Source of the DNA: Bradyrhizobiaceae bacterium
GTDB taxonomy: Bacteria > Pseudomonadota > Alphaproteobacteria > Rhizobiales > Aestuariivirgaceae
Direction: 5' to 3'
DNA: 64,000 nucleotides
Assembly (NCBI GenBank): GCA_947475225.1
Contig: CANJMQ010000007.1
Location: forward strand, 1 to 64,000
A program made the translations under genes and the position numbers. Positions 36,700 through 46,145 of the stretch are shown here, piece by piece (position 1 is the first letter of the stretch; every line of letters begins with the position of its first letter). The notes beneath the pieces are model-generated. The model was not told the origin of the DNA. It was given only the letters and a program-made list of their open reading frames with translations, and searched no databases.

Positions 36700-37808
36700 G
36701 CCGTCTCCCACTCGCGGCGCACGTCAGCATCCGCTTCGCTGTTCATGCGCTCACTACGCAAGGCGGCGAACTCCGGTTTGCCCATCAGCCGAGACAGCGC
36801 CCACACCGCCATGGCCCTGACGATCGATGCCGGGTCTTCCAGCAGTGCCATTACGTCCGGCACCAGCCCGGCATCGCCGCTGTTTCCCGCCGCGATCAGC
36901 ACATTGCGGATGAAGCGGTCGCGTCCGATGCGCTTGATGGCCGAGACGGTGAAAAGCGCGCGGAAGGCTGGTTCGTCGAGTGTCATGAGGTAGGCAAGGC
37001 GCGGCGCCTTCAGGTCGTCGCGCGCCACAAGCTTCGCCTCGTGCGAGGCCTGCGCGAACTTGTTCCACGGGCAGGCCGCAAGGCAGTCGTCACAGCCATA
37101 GATGCGGTTGCCCATCCCGGCGCGGAATTCAGTGTCGATGTGCCCCTCGTGCTCGATGGTGAGATAGGAGATGCAGCGCCGTGCATCGAGTTGGTAGGGC
37201 GCGGGAAAGGCCTTGGTGGGGCAGATGTCGAGGCAGGCGCGGCAGGTGCCGCAGTGGTCTTCCTCGGCCGCATCGGCATCAATCTCGGCCTCGGTGAAGA
37301 TCGTGCCGATGAAGAACCACGAGCCGATGTCGCGCGACACGAGGTTGGTGTGCTTGCCCTGCCAGCCCAGGCCCGCCTTCTGCGCCAGCGGCTTTTCCAT
37401 CAGCGGTGCGGTGTCGATGAACACCTTCACCTCCTTCTTGGTGCGGTGCTTCAGCCATGATGCGATGCGCTTCAGCTTGCCCTTGACCATGCCGTGATAG
37501 TCGCGGTTCAGCGCATAGACGGAAATCACGCCGGATTGGCGGTCATCGAGCCGCGCCATCGGGTCGAGGTCCTGGGCATAGCTCTGTGCCAGCACGATCG
37601 CCGTCCGCGCCTCCGGCCACAGCACCAGCGGGTCGGCGCGGCGGTGTTCGGTCTCCTCCATCCACGCCATGCTGCCGTGGCGGCCCTCGGCGATGAAGCG
37701 GTGCAGGCGCTCCGCCTGCTGCGGGTCATGCCCCAGCCTCGTGATGCGCACCGCGCTGAAGCCTTCGCCTGCGGCGCGCGTGGCAATCTCCTGGCGGAGC
37801 GTGCCCAC
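36696..37808 (-). CDS. queG: Epoxyqueuosine reductase
   Basis: The 370-residue cobalamin-dependent iron-sulfur enzyme makes the last step of queuosine synthesis in tRNA. It has YALNRDYHGMVKGKL, QKAGLGWQGKHTNL and two 4Fe-4S sites (CGTCRACLDICP, CDDCLAACPW). A C-terminal HEAT-like segment follows (FIRNVLIAAGNSGDAGL). Start is a GTG at 37808, one base after the GST stop region. No other queuosine gene is present in the window. Confidence 0.94.
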   Translation of the reverse strand: MGTLRQEIATRAAGEGFSAVRITRLGHDPQQAERLHRFIAEGRHGSMAWMEETEHRRADPLVLWPEARTAIVLAQSYAQDLDPMARLDDRQSGVISVYALNRDYHGMVKGKLKRIASWLKHRTKKEVKVFIDTAPLMEKPLAQKAGLGWQGKHTNLVSRDIGSWFFIGTIFTEAEIDADAAEEDHCGTCRACLDICPTKAFPAPYQLDARRCISYLTIEHEGHIDTEFRAGMGNRIYGCDDCLAACPWNKFAQASHEAKLVARDDLKAPRLAYLMTLDEPAFRALFTVSAIKRIGRDRFIRNVLIAAGNSGDAGLVPDVMALLEDPASIVRAMAVWALSRLMGKPEFAALRSERMNSEADADVRREWETA

Positions 37809-37809
37809 G

Positions 37810-38493
37810 TCAGAAATCGAGGTCGGCGTAATGCGCGCCGGGCGCCATGCCGCGGATCGTGTCGGCGAGCAGCGGCCGGAAGGAGGGGCGCGACTTCACG
37901 CGTTGGTACCAGCCCTTCGCGACCGGATAATCCGCCCACGGAATATCGCCGAAATAGTCGACCGCGGATATATGCCCCGCCGCCGCGAGGTCGGCGATGG
38001 AAAGGTCCTCTCCCGCCAGCCAGACGCGACGGTCGACAAGATGCGAGACATAGTCGAGGTGGTCGCGAAGCCGCGCCATGGCCTGGCGCACGCGGCCCGT
38101 GTCAGGCCCGCCGCCGCCTTGGTCGCGCTTGAGGAAGCGGCGGATCACCTTTTCGGTCAGCAGCGGCTTGGAGACCTCGGCATAGAACTTGCCGTCGAAC
38201 CAGCCGGTCAGCCTGCGCACCTCGGCGCGTTCGAAGGCATCGCCCGGGATGAGCGACAGGCGGGTGGCCTTGGTCTCTTCCAGATATTCGGTGATTGCCT
38301 CGATGCCGGAGAGCGGCGTCGCGGCATCCTCGAGATAGACCGGCAGCGTGCCGGCCGGGTTGAGTTCGAAGATGTCGGGGCTCGGCTCCCAGGGTTCCTC
38401 GTCGATCAGTTCCACCGGCACGCCATATTCCGCCAGGGCAAGCCGCAACCTTCGGCTGAATGGATCGAGCGTGAAATGAACAAGCGACGGCAT
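37810..38493 (-). CDS. Glutathione S-transferase family protein
   Basis: The 227-residue cytoplasmic protein has a thioredoxin-like N-terminal domain: LVHFTLDPFSRRLRLALAEYGV, the cis-proline segment NPAGTLPVYLED, and TPLSGIEAITEYLEE. A helical C-terminal domain contains LAGEDLSIADLAAAGHISAVDYFGD. Ser at position 13 may be the catalytic residue, as in beta/zeta-like classes, but the class and substrate are not known. It lies just upstream of queG, probably in one unit of GST-queG-SDR. Confidence 0.9.
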   Translation of the reverse strand: MPSLVHFTLDPFSRRLRLALAEYGVPVELIDEEPWEPSPDIFELNPAGTLPVYLEDAATPLSGIEAITEYLEETKATRLSLIPGDAFERAEVRRLTGWFDGKFYAEVSKPLLTEKVIRRFLKRDQGGGGPDTGRVRQAMARLRDHLDYVSHLVDRRVWLAGEDLSIADLAAAGHISAVDYFGDIPWADYPVAKGWYQRVKSRPSFRPLLADTIRGMAPGAHYADLDF

Positions 38494-38646
38494 GTTAGGA
38501 CAAATTTAACCCTGTCATTGGCAACTCAGGGGGCACAGCGAAACAAAAGCCGCATTTGCCCGGAATGTTGCGCGCGTATAAAACGCGCGCGGCCCCCGCG
38601 GCAAGAAAATCCGATCCAATCCGTCCCAAGCCCAGAGTCGCCATAA

Positions 38647-39471
38647 ATGCTCATCATCCAGATCATCGTGCTGGCGCTCATCCAGGGCATCACCGAATTC
38701 CTGCCCATCTCGTCCTCGGGCCACCTGCTGCTGGTGCCGGTCATCACCGGCTGGCCGGACCAGGGCGTGCTGACCGACGTCATGGTCCACATGGGCTCCT
38801 TCCTGGCAGTCATCGTCTATTTCTGGAAGGACTGCGTCAACCTGCTTCTCGGCCTGGTGGACATGGCGCGTGGCCGCAAGAACGCATGGGGGCGCCTTGC
38901 CCTGCTGCTGATCCTCGGCACCATTCCCGCCGTGGCGCTGGGCGTCGTCCTCGACAAGATCGGCTTCATGGACCTCGTCCGGCAGATGCCGATCGTGGTT
39001 GCCTGGAACGCCATCATCTTCGGCATCCTGCTTTATGTGTGCGACCGCTTCGGCATGATCGAGCGGCGCATGTCGGACATGACCTGGGTTCCCGCCCTCA
39101 TCATCGGCATGGCGCAGGCCGTGGCGCTGATCCCCGGCGTCAGCCGCTCCGGCATCTCGATGACGGCGGCCCGCGCGCTTGGTTTTGAGCGCCCTGATTC
39201 GGCGCGCTTCGCCTTCCTGCTCGGCATTCCGGCGATTGCCGGCGCGGGCGTGCTGAAGCTGGGCGAGGCGCTGCACTCTGGCGCCACCATCAGCGTTCCG
39301 ATGATCCTGACGGCGGTCCTCACCTTCTTCGTGGCGCTCGGCACCATCACGGTGCTGATGAAACTCGTCCGCCACATGAGCTTCCTGCCCTTCGCCATCT
39401 ATCGCGTGGCGCTGGGCGTGATCCTGCTCGCCCTGATTTATTCAGGAATGCCCCTGGGCGCGGTGAACTGA
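38647..39471 (+). CDS. uppP: Undecaprenyl-diphosphatase
   Basis: The 274-residue inner-membrane protein (BacA family) recycles undecaprenyl pyrophosphate to the lipid carrier for cell-wall synthesis. It has about eight helices. Motif 1 is QGITEFLPISSSGH (Glu17, His26) and motif 2 is PGVSRSG. Gln13 replaces the first Glu of the E. coli motif, a common variant. The ATG at 38647 follows a short leader. Its last 34 bases overlap the convergent NDUFA9-like gene. Confidence 0.95.
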   Translation: MLIIQIIVLALIQGITEFLPISSSGHLLLVPVITGWPDQGVLTDVMVHMGSFLAVIVYFWKDCVNLLLGLVDMARGRKNAWGRLALLLILGTIPAVALGVVLDKIGFMDLVRQMPIVVAWNAIIFGILLYVCDRFGMIERRMSDMTWVPALIIGMAQAVALIPGVSRSGISMTAARALGFERPDSARFAFLLGIPAIAGAGVLKLGEALHSGATISVPMILTAVLTFFVALGTITVLMKLVRHMSFLPFAIYRVALGVILLALIYSGMPLGAVN

Positions 39472-40427
39472 CCGGCCTTGCGGTAGCGGTAGAGATAGCC
39501 CGGAACGATTCCCTCGATCCCTTGCGGCGTCACGCCGAGGCCCTCGAGCGTGCGCTGCTCGCGCCTCGCCTCCTCGCTCACCACATTGTCGTGGCGCAGC
39601 ATCTCCACCTGGTCGAGCGTCAGGATCGGGTTGGGCATCAGACCCATGATCGCCGCCTGCACCTTGGCAATGCCCCACGGCAGCGGCAGCAGCGCGCGGC
39701 TGCGGCCGATGGTGTTGAGGGTGAACTGCATCAGTTCCTTGAAGCTGAAGGTTTCGGGACCTCCCAGTTCATAGGTCTTGCCGTCGGCCTCGCCGGCATC
39801 GACGAGGCGGGCCACGGCCTCGCCCACGTCGCCCGCGAAGACCGGCTGGAACTGCGTCTGCCCGCCGCCGATCAGCGGCAGGAAGGGCGAGAAGCGGGCG
39901 AGTTCCGCGAAGCGGTTGAAGAAGGAATCCTCCGGCCCGAAGATGATCGACGGGCGCAGCACGATGGTGCCGGGGAAACTGGCGCGGGCGCGCGCCTCGC
40001 CCTCGGCCTTGCTGCGGGCATAGGCAGCGCTGGAACCGGCATCCGCCCCGATCGCCGACATCTGGATGAAGACCCGCGCGCGGGCCGCCTTGGCGGCCTT
40101 GGCGGAGGCCTCCGCGCCGAACACATGCACCGCATCGAAGCTCTGGGCGCCGGCGGAGTGCAGGACACCCGTCAGGTTGATCACCGCATAGGCGCCCTCG
40201 CAGGCAGCGGCAAGCGAGGCGGGGTAGCGGACGTTGGCCTGCACCGCCATGATCTGGCCGGTGTTGCCCAGCGGCTGCAGGTAGCCGGCAAGGTCGGGCC
40301 TGCGACACGCCACCCGGATGCGATAGCCGCGCTGGGCCAGCGCCCTGACGATGTGCCTCCCCGCGAAGCCCGAACCGCCGATGATGGTGATGAGTCTGTC
40401 GGATGGCTGAACGAGCACGGAGGTCAC
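39438..40427 (-). CDS. Complex I NDUFA9-like SDR protein
   Basis: The 329-residue protein has an atypical SDR Rossmann motif (ITIIGGSGFAGRHIVRALAQRG). IQMSAIGADAGSSAAYARSKAEGE, LRPSIIFGPEDSFFNRFA, QPVFAGDVGEAVARLVD and YELGGPETFSFKELM follow. This is the alphaproteobacterial relative of the complex I accessory subunit NDUFA9. A structural or quinone-related role is likely but not proven. The start is a GTG at 40427. It overlaps uppP at its 3' end. Confidence 0.87.
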   Translation of the reverse strand: MTSVLVQPSDRLITIIGGSGFAGRHIVRALAQRGYRIRVACRRPDLAGYLQPLGNTGQIMAVQANVRYPASLAAACEGAYAVINLTGVLHSAGAQSFDAVHVFGAEASAKAAKAARARVFIQMSAIGADAGSSAAYARSKAEGEARARASFPGTIVLRPSIIFGPEDSFFNRFAELARFSPFLPLIGGGQTQFQPVFAGDVGEAVARLVDAGEADGKTYELGGPETFSFKELMQFTLNTIGRSRALLPLPWGIAKVQAAIMGLMPNPILTLDQVEMLRHDNVVSEEARREQRTLEGLGVTPQGIEGIVPGYLYRYRKAGQFTAPRGIPE

Positions 40428-40551
40428 CCCTGATTTTCGGTTGTGCGGGGGCTTTTAACGCCGTGACAGCGAGGATGCAAAGGCCAAGAACATTGCTTCG
40501 CAGGACTGCGGTTGACAGCCGCCCTGGGCCTCTCTAAGAGACGCCTCGCCT

Positions 40552-40636
<85 letters not shown>

Positions 40637-40667
40637 TTTTTATCGTTTTGTTGCGGCGGGACCCCCG

Positions 40668-41279
40668 ATGGCCATCAAGCTTTACAAGGGCGACCTGCCC
40701 CCGGGCCTCGACTTCGGAACATCGGTCGCCGTCGATACCGAGACGCTCGGTCTGGTACCCCGCCGCGACAAGCTCTGCCTCGTGCAGCTCTCCGCGGGCG
40801 ACGGCAATGCCCATCTGGTGCAGCTTGACCGCGCCAGCTATGACGCGCCGAACCTCAAGGCGCTGTTCACCAACCCGGGCGTCACCAAGATCTTCCACTA
40901 TGCCCGCTTCGACGTGGCGGTGATCAAGCATTACCTGGGCGTCGACACCAGCCCGCTCTATTGCACCAAGATCGCCTCCAAGCTCACCCGCACCTACACC
41001 GACCGCCACGGCCTCAAGGACCTAGTGAAGGAGCTCCTCGGCATCGAACTCAACAAGCAGCAGCAGAGTTCGGACTGGGGTGCGCACATGCTCTCCGATC
41101 CCCAGAAGCAATATGCCGCGCAGGATGTTCTTTACCTGCACGAGCTCAAGTCACGGCTTGACCAGATGCTTTCCCGCGAGGGACGCGAGGCGGTGGCACG
41201 GGCCTGCTTCGACTTCATCCCCACGCGCGCCGCCCTCGATCTCTCGGGCTGGACCGAGGAAGATGTCTTCGCCCACTAG
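40668..41279 (+). CDS. rnd: Ribonuclease D, short form
   Basis: The 203-residue 3'-5' exoribonuclease has the DEDD catalytic residues: Asp23 and Glu25 in AVDTETLGL, Asp in FHYARFDVAVI, and YAAQDVLYL. It consists of the DnaQ-like domain only, without HRDC domains, as usual in alphaproteobacteria. It trims tRNA 3' ends and other RNAs. It begins 31 bases after tRNA-Leu with no visible terminator between, so co-transcription is plausible. Its 3' end overlaps lptC by 17 bases. Confidence 0.93.
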   Translation: MAIKLYKGDLPPGLDFGTSVAVDTETLGLVPRRDKLCLVQLSAGDGNAHLVQLDRASYDAPNLKALFTNPGVTKIFHYARFDVAVIKHYLGVDTSPLYCTKIASKLTRTYTDRHGLKDLVKELLGIELNKQQQSSDWGAHMLSDPQKQYAAQDVLYLHELKSRLDQMLSREGREAVARACFDFIPTRAALDLSGWTEEDVFAH

Positions 41280-41895
41280 CCAGGCGCGCAAGGCGGTCCG
41301 CTCCGCCACCCTCTCCCGCCTGCTGAGCTGGGTGGCAGCGGCGATCGGCATTGGCTTCGTCATCGCCTTCCTGGCCCAGGCCGGCCTTTTCCAGTCGCTC
41401 CTTCCCAGTCAGCCGCAACCGCCGCAGCCCGTCGTGGAGCCTGACCGCATCACCGCTGGCGCCTCCACCGTCAACGGCATCGACGACGAGAAGCAGCCCT
41501 ACCAGGTCACCGCCCGGCGCGGCTGGCAGGACGACAAGACCCCCAATCTCGTCCACCTCGATGAGCCGGTCGGCCTGTTCCGCCGGGCCAGCGGCACGAA
41601 ATACACCATCACCGGAACCACCGGCCTCTACGACACCCACACCAAGATGCTGGATCTCGAGGGCCAGGTGGTGCTGGAGCAGCAGGGACGCTTCACCGCC
41701 AGGATGGACAAGGCGAACATCGCGGTGAAGGAGAAGAAGCTCACCTCCGGCTCGCCCGTGACGGCCACTTTCGGTTCCGGAACCGTCGATGCCAATGGCA
41801 TGCAAATAACCGATGACGGTGCGCGAATTCTGTTCTTGAATGGTGTGAAGGCGCACTTCAGTGCGCCGGAAGGCAAGGGAGACGTGAATCCATGA
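41263..41895 (+). CDS. lptC: LPS export protein LptC
   Basis: The 210-residue bitopic protein has one N-terminal helix (LLSWVAAAIGIGFVIAFLAQAG, about residues 20-41). A periplasmic beta-jellyroll follows (VNGIDDEKQPYQVTARRGWQ, GTTGLYDTHTKMLDLEGQVVL). It hands LPS from LptBFG to LptA. The ATG at 41263 lies within the end of rnd. The stop overlaps lptA (ATGA). Identification rests on the family pattern and the lptC-lptA-lptB order. Confidence 0.92.
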   Translation: MSSPTSQARKAVRSATLSRLLSWVAAAIGIGFVIAFLAQAGLFQSLLPSQPQPPQPVVEPDRITAGASTVNGIDDEKQPYQVTARRGWQDDKTPNLVHLDEPVGLFRRASGTKYTITGTTGLYDTHTKMLDLEGQVVLEQQGRFTARMDKANIAVKEKKLTSGSPVTATFGSGTVDANGMQITDDGARILFLNGVKAHFSAPEGKGDVNP

Positions 41896-42446
41896 CTTTG
41901 AGGCTCGCCGCCAGCGCTGCGGCACTGTTCCTGTTGGCCGCCGTGCCGGCCCTCGCCCAGACGGCGGATGCACCCGACCCGGCCGCCAAGACGGATTCGA
42001 AGGCCGCCACCAAGGACACGGCCAAACCGACGCCGGTGGACATCGTGTCGAACGAGATGGAAATTCTCGACAAGGAGAAGAAGGCGATCTTCCGCGGCGC
42101 GGTGGATGCCACCAGGGGCACCACCAACCTGAAGTCCGACACGCTGACCGTCACCTATGCCGACGTGAAGCAGCCGGACGGCACCACCAAGACCGACGCC
42201 ACCGACCTCGACGCCAAGGGCAACGTGACCATCACCACGCCCAAGGAAACCATCACCGGCGACTGGGCGAAATACGATCCGCAGACCGAGAAGCTCACGG
42301 TGGGCGGCAACGTCAAGCTCGTGCAGGGCACCACGGTGCTGACCGGCAATGAACTCCACTCCGACCTCAAGACCAACCGCACCCAGATGACGGGCGGACG
42401 CGTCAAGGGCAGTTTCCTGCCGAAGGACAGCGCCACCAAGAAGTGA
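41892..42446 (+). CDS. lptA: LPS transport protein LptA (OstA-like)
   Basis: The 184-residue precursor has a signal peptide (AASAAALFLLAAVPALAQ, cleaved near residue 23). A beta-jellyroll follows with PVDIVSNEMEILDKEKKAIFRG, LKSDTLTVTYAD and LTVGGNVKLVQGTTVLTGNELHSDL. It bridges the periplasm by forming filaments that carry LPS to LptDE. It is translationally coupled to lptC. An Ala/Lys/Thr-rich linker precedes the domain. Confidence 0.94.
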   Translation: MTLRLAASAAALFLLAAVPALAQTADAPDPAAKTDSKAATKDTAKPTPVDIVSNEMEILDKEKKAIFRGAVDATRGTTNLKSDTLTVTYADVKQPDGTTKTDATDLDAKGNVTITTPKETITGDWAKYDPQTEKLTVGGNVKLVQGTTVLTGNELHSDLKTNRTQMTGGRVKGSFLPKDSATKK

Positions 42447-42531
42447 GACGCCTTATCTAAAATTAACCTATTGGGTGGACACTCATTTGGCGCGTGATGA
42501 AGACGTAGTGACAGACAGGCAGGCAAAGGCA

Positions 42532-43314
42532 ATGGCGCCCCGGCGGGCACAGATTCCGCAAAAGGACGCAGGCGCCTTCATCGCCCCCGATCGTTCGGGC
42601 CTCGTGGTTGAAGGGCTGAGGAAGTCCTACAAGCGGCGGCCGGTGGTGCGGGACGTCTCGCTCTCCGTCAGGCGCGGTGAAGCTGTGGGACTTCTTGGAC
42701 CCAATGGCGCCGGCAAGACCACGGTGTTCTACATGATCACCGGGCTCATTGCCGCCGACAGCGGCCAGATCAGCCTCGACGGCGCGGATATCACCCACCT
42801 CCCCATGTACCGCCGGGCGCGGCTGGGGATCGGGTATCTCGCGCAGGAAAGCTCGATCTTCCGCGGCCTCACGGTTGAGGAAAACATTCTCGCCGTGCTC
42901 GAGCTGACCGAGGGCTCGAAGCAGAAGCGTGAAGCCAAGTTGCGTGAGTTGCTCGATGAGTTCTCCATCACCCACATTCGGAATTCGCCGGCTGTTGCGC
43001 TCTCTGGCGGCGAGCGTCGCCGCGTGGAAATCGCCCGCGCCCTTGCCGCCGACCCCGAGTTCATGCTCCTCGACGAACCCTTCGCCGGAATTGATCCGAT
43101 TGCGATCGGTGATATTCGCCGCCTGGTGCGACAGCTCACCTCTCGGGGAATCGGGGTGCTTGTTACGGATCACAACGTCCGCGAAACCCTCGAGCTCATC
43201 GATACCGCGCTCATCATCCATGAGGGCCAGGTCCTGACCCAGGGCACACCACAGGAAATCGTCTCCCATCCGGACGTCCGGCGCTATTACCTTGGCGCCG
43301 ATTTCACCCTCTAA
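42532..43314 (+). CDS. lptB: LPS export ABC transporter ATPase LptB
   Basis: The 260-residue ATPase has Walker A GPNGAGKTT, Q-loop YLAQESSIFRGLTVEENI, signature LSGGERRRVEIARAL, Walker B FMLLDEPFAGID, switch DHNV and the LptB-type C terminus (HPDVRRYYLGADFTL). It powers LPS extraction by LptFG, which are encoded elsewhere. I chose the ATG at 42532, which has AGG at fair spacing. A GTG at 42475 would add 19 residues but lacks a ribosome site. It lies between lptA and rpoN as in most alphaproteobacteria. Confidence 0.93.
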   Translation: MAPRRAQIPQKDAGAFIAPDRSGLVVEGLRKSYKRRPVVRDVSLSVRRGEAVGLLGPNGAGKTTVFYMITGLIAADSGQISLDGADITHLPMYRRARLGIGYLAQESSIFRGLTVEENILAVLELTEGSKQKREAKLRELLDEFSITHIRNSPAVALSGGERRRVEIARALAADPEFMLLDEPFAGIDPIAIGDIRRLVRQLTSRGIGVLVTDHNVRETLELIDTALIIHEGQVLTQGTPQEIVSHPDVRRYYLGADFTL

Positions 43315-43329
43315 GGGGGAGCTCGCGCC

Positions 43330-44847
43330 ATGGCGCTGAACCAGCGGCTCGACCTCCGCCAGGGCCAGTCCCTGGTGATGACGCCGCAGCTGCAGCAGGC
43401 CATCAAGCTGCTGCAGATGTCCAACATGGAACTGCAGGCCTTCGTCGACCAGGAGCTGGAACGCAATCCGCTGCTCGAGCGTGACGAGCGCCCGGAAGTC
43501 CAGAAGCAGGCGCCCGATGCCCCCGAGGGGCAGACGGACATGGTCTCGGCACTTGCCGCCAACACCGGTGCCGAAGAACGCCTGCGCACGCTCGATACCG
43601 AACTCGAGAATGTCTACACGCATGAGTCCCGCGCCGATGCGGCGAACCGCGAATCGATGGCGCCGCCCCCTGATTCCGGCTGGTCGTCGCTCCGGCCCCA
43701 GGGCGCGCTGTCGCTTGATGCCGATGGCCTCGACTTCGATGCGACCCTCACCCGCCAGCCCACCCTTGCCGAGCACCTGACTGCCCAGATGCACCTCGTC
43801 CTCGGCGCGCCTGCGGAACAGCTGATCGGCCAGCACCTCATCGGCAGTCTCAACGAGGCGGGCTACCTCACCTCGGATACGGCCTCGATGGCCGAGACGC
43901 TCGGTACCTCCACCGCCCATGTGGAGGCCGTTCTCGCCAGGCTTCAGGCCTGCGACCCGCCCGGCGTCTTCGCCCGCGACCTCAAGGAATGCCTCGCCCT
44001 CCAGCTGATGGAGCGTAACCGCTTCGACCCCGCCATGGCCACCCTCGTCGCCCACCTCGACCTTGTGGCGCGGCGCGACTACGTGGCGCTGAAGAGCCTG
44101 TGCCGCGTTGACGTCGAGGATCTGAAGGACATGCTGGCCGAGCTCCGTGCACTCGACCCCAAGCCCGGCCACGCCTTCGGAGCGGAGCCCGTGCAGCCGG
44201 TGATCCCTGACGTCATCGTGCGCCCCTCGCCGGAGGGCGCCTGGATCGTCGAGCTCAACACCGAGACGCTGCCGCGCGTGCTCATCAACAACCAGTACCT
44301 GGCCCGCGTCTCTGCCACCGCCCAGCGCAGCGAGGACAAGCTCTACCTCTCCGAGGCCCAGGCCAACGCCACCTGGCTGGTCAAGAGCCTCGACCAGCGC
44401 GCCAAAACAATCCTCAAGGTGGCGCGCGAAATCGTCCGCCAGCAGGATGCCTTCCTGATGCTCGGCGTCCAGCACCTCCGCCCCCTCAACCTGCGCACCG
44501 TGGCGGATGCCATCGAGATGCACGAGTCGACGGTGAGCCGCGTCACCTCCAACAAGTACATGGCAACCCCGCGCGGTATCTTCGAGTTGAAGTATTTCTT
44601 CACCACCGCCATCGCCTCCTCCGACTCAGGGGGCGATGCCCACTCCGCCGAGGCGGTTCGCTACCGCATCCGGGAGTTGATTGCCGCGGAGGGCCAGAGC
44701 GTGCTTTCGGACGACACGATCGTCGACAGGTTGAAGGCGTCGGGCATCGACATTGCCCGCCGAACAGTCGCCAAGTATAGGGAAAGTTTGGGAATTCCAT
44801 CATCCGTCCAGCGCCGCCGCGAAGCTCGCGTGCAGGCTGCCCAATAG
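43330..44847 (+). CDS. rpoN: RNA polymerase sigma-54 factor
   Basis: The 505-residue protein has the Gln/Leu-rich activator-interacting region I (LRQGQSLVMTPQLQQAIKLLQMSN), a variable acidic region II (about 55-135), the core-binding domain (LTAQMHLVL ... LKECLALQLM) and the DNA-binding C terminus. The RpoN box ARRTVAKYRE starts about 26 residues from the end. It directs transcription from -24/-12 promoters together with enhancer-binding proteins, often for nitrogen metabolism. The 15-base gap after lptB suggests read-through. Confidence 0.97.
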   Translation: MALNQRLDLRQGQSLVMTPQLQQAIKLLQMSNMELQAFVDQELERNPLLERDERPEVQKQAPDAPEGQTDMVSALAANTGAEERLRTLDTELENVYTHESRADAANRESMAPPPDSGWSSLRPQGALSLDADGLDFDATLTRQPTLAEHLTAQMHLVLGAPAEQLIGQHLIGSLNEAGYLTSDTASMAETLGTSTAHVEAVLARLQACDPPGVFARDLKECLALQLMERNRFDPAMATLVAHLDLVARRDYVALKSLCRVDVEDLKDMLAELRALDPKPGHAFGAEPVQPVIPDVIVRPSPEGAWIVELNTETLPRVLINNQYLARVSATAQRSEDKLYLSEAQANATWLVKSLDQRAKTILKVAREIVRQQDAFLMLGVQHLRPLNLRTVADAIEMHESTVSRVTSNKYMATPRGIFELKYFFTTAIASSDSGGDAHSAEAVRYRIRELIAAEGQSVLSDDTIVDRLKASGIDIARRTVAKYRESLGIPSSVQRRREARVQAAQ

Positions 44848-44850
44848 GGT

Positions 44851-44879
44851 TTGACGGGGCCCCCGGGCTCGACTAGGTT
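44851..44879 (+). promoter_or_regulatory. Candidate promoter for hpf-ptsN
   Basis: TTGACG at 44851-44856, a 17-base spacer and TAGGTT at 44874-44879 lie just after the rpoN stop. This would give a leader of about 155 bases before hpf. A second TTGACG at 44979 lacks a good -10. Confidence 0.45.
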
Positions 44880-45043
44880 CCGCCCGCTTCGCGTGGCCGG
44901 CCCTGAACCGTGGGCACCTGCCCAGGGAAGACAGCGAAGCAGTGCATCCGCGATTATCGGGCCGGCGGGACAGGCCAGTTGACGAGTCAGGCAAACGCGC
45001 CCATGTGTAGAGGCAGGGCGAAGCAGGGGTATTTGCGACGACC

Positions 45044-45613
45044 ATGCAGATCAAAGTCACTGGTAAGAACCTCGATGTCGGCGGCGCGTTGCGTGAGCAC
45101 ATCCAGGCCCGCCTGAGCCTCCTCCAGCAGAAGTATTTCGACGCCACCGTGCACGCCCAGGTGACGGTCGAGAAGCAGCGCGGATTCTTCCTCACCGACT
45201 GTGCCTTGCATCTGGCCACCGGCCTCGTGCTGCAGGCCGAGGGCAAGGGCACGGAAGCTCACCCCAGCTTCGACGAGGCCGCCGCCCACCTCGAGAAGCA
45301 GCTCCGCCGCTACAAGCAGCGCCTCAAGGACCACCACCGCGACCGCCGCGAACCGGTGCGCCATTTCGAGGCCCAGAGCTACGTCATCGAGCCGCAGTCC
45401 GACGAGCAGGATGGGCAGGGCGACAACCCGGTTGTCATTGCCGAAAGCGGGCTCAAGCTGCCGGAACTCTCGGTCGGCGAAGCGGTCATGCAGCTCGACA
45501 TTTCCACCCAGCCCTTCCTGCTGTTCCGCAATGGTGGCCACGGCGGGCTCAATCTCGTCTACCGGCGTCCCGACGGCAACATCGGCTGGGTCGATCCCAA
45601 GCCGACCGCCTGA
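45044..45613 (+). CDS. hpf: Ribosome hibernation-promoting factor, long form
   Basis: The 189-residue protein has an N-terminal S30AE domain (MQIKVTGKNLDVGGALREHIQARL; CALHLATGLVLQAEGKG), a charged linker, and a C-terminal dimerisation domain (FLLFRNGGHGGLNLVYRRPDGNIGWVDP). The long form joins 70S ribosomes into inactive 100S dimers in stationary phase. Its place between rpoN and ptsN is conserved. The ATG at 45044 follows a 196-base spacer. Confidence 0.96.
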   Translation: MQIKVTGKNLDVGGALREHIQARLSLLQQKYFDATVHAQVTVEKQRGFFLTDCALHLATGLVLQAEGKGTEAHPSFDEAAAHLEKQLRRYKQRLKDHHRDRREPVRHFEAQSYVIEPQSDEQDGQGDNPVVIAESGLKLPELSVGEAVMQLDISTQPFLLFRNGGHGGLNLVYRRPDGNIGWVDPKPTA

Positions 45614-45644
45614 CGCGCGACCTCAACGGGGACCTGATCTCGAC

Positions 45645-46121
45645 ATGACCCTCGATTCCCTGATCGACAAGCAGTCCGTTCTGGCCAACCTCAAGGCGCC
45701 GAACAAGAAGCAGCTGCTGCAGGAACTCTCGCAGACTCTCGCCGCGCAGGTGGCGATCGACCACCGGGTAATCTTCGAAACGCTGTTGAAGCGCGAGAAG
45801 CTGGGCTCAACCGGCATCGGCCAGGGCATCGCCATCCCGCATGGCAAGCTGCCCTCCATCTCCCGCGTCTACGGCCTGTTCGCCAGGCTTTCCCAGCCCG
45901 TCGATTTCGACTCGGTCGACGGTCAGCCGGTCGACCTGGTCTTCGTGCTGCTGGCGCCTGAGGACGCCGGCGCCGACCACCTCAAGGCACTCGCCAAGAT
46001 ATCCCGCCTGCTGCGCGACCCCGCCGTGGTCGCCAAACTGCGCGGCACGGATGACGCCCAGGGCCTTTACGCCATCCTCACCGAACCCGCCGCCAACCCG
46101 AAGTCCGCCTCGGCGGCATAG
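45645..46121 (+). CDS. ptsN: PTS IIA-like nitrogen regulatory protein
   Basis: The 158-residue EIIA-Ntr protein receives phosphate from the NPr/EI-Ntr chain on His66 (GIAIPHGKL). The mannitol-type IIA fold is evident from LKREKLGSTGIGQG, VDGQPVDLVFVLLAPEDAGADHLKALAKISRLLRD and AILTE. It controls potassium and nitrogen responses rather than sugar import. It is the last gene of the lpt-rpoN-hpf-ptsN block, 31 bases after hpf. Confidence 0.95.
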   Translation: MTLDSLIDKQSVLANLKAPNKKQLLQELSQTLAAQVAIDHRVIFETLLKREKLGSTGIGQGIAIPHGKLPSISRVYGLFARLSQPVDFDSVDGQPVDLVFVLLAPEDAGADHLKALAKISRLLRDPAVVAKLRGTDDAQGLYAILTEPAANPKSASAA

Positions 46122-46145
46122 GGGGATTGGCACTCCCCTCTAGGC

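Noticed and set aside
42463-44523. 686-codon minus-strand frame over lptB-rpoN
   Set aside because: Antisense to two unmistakable genes, with no family resemblance.
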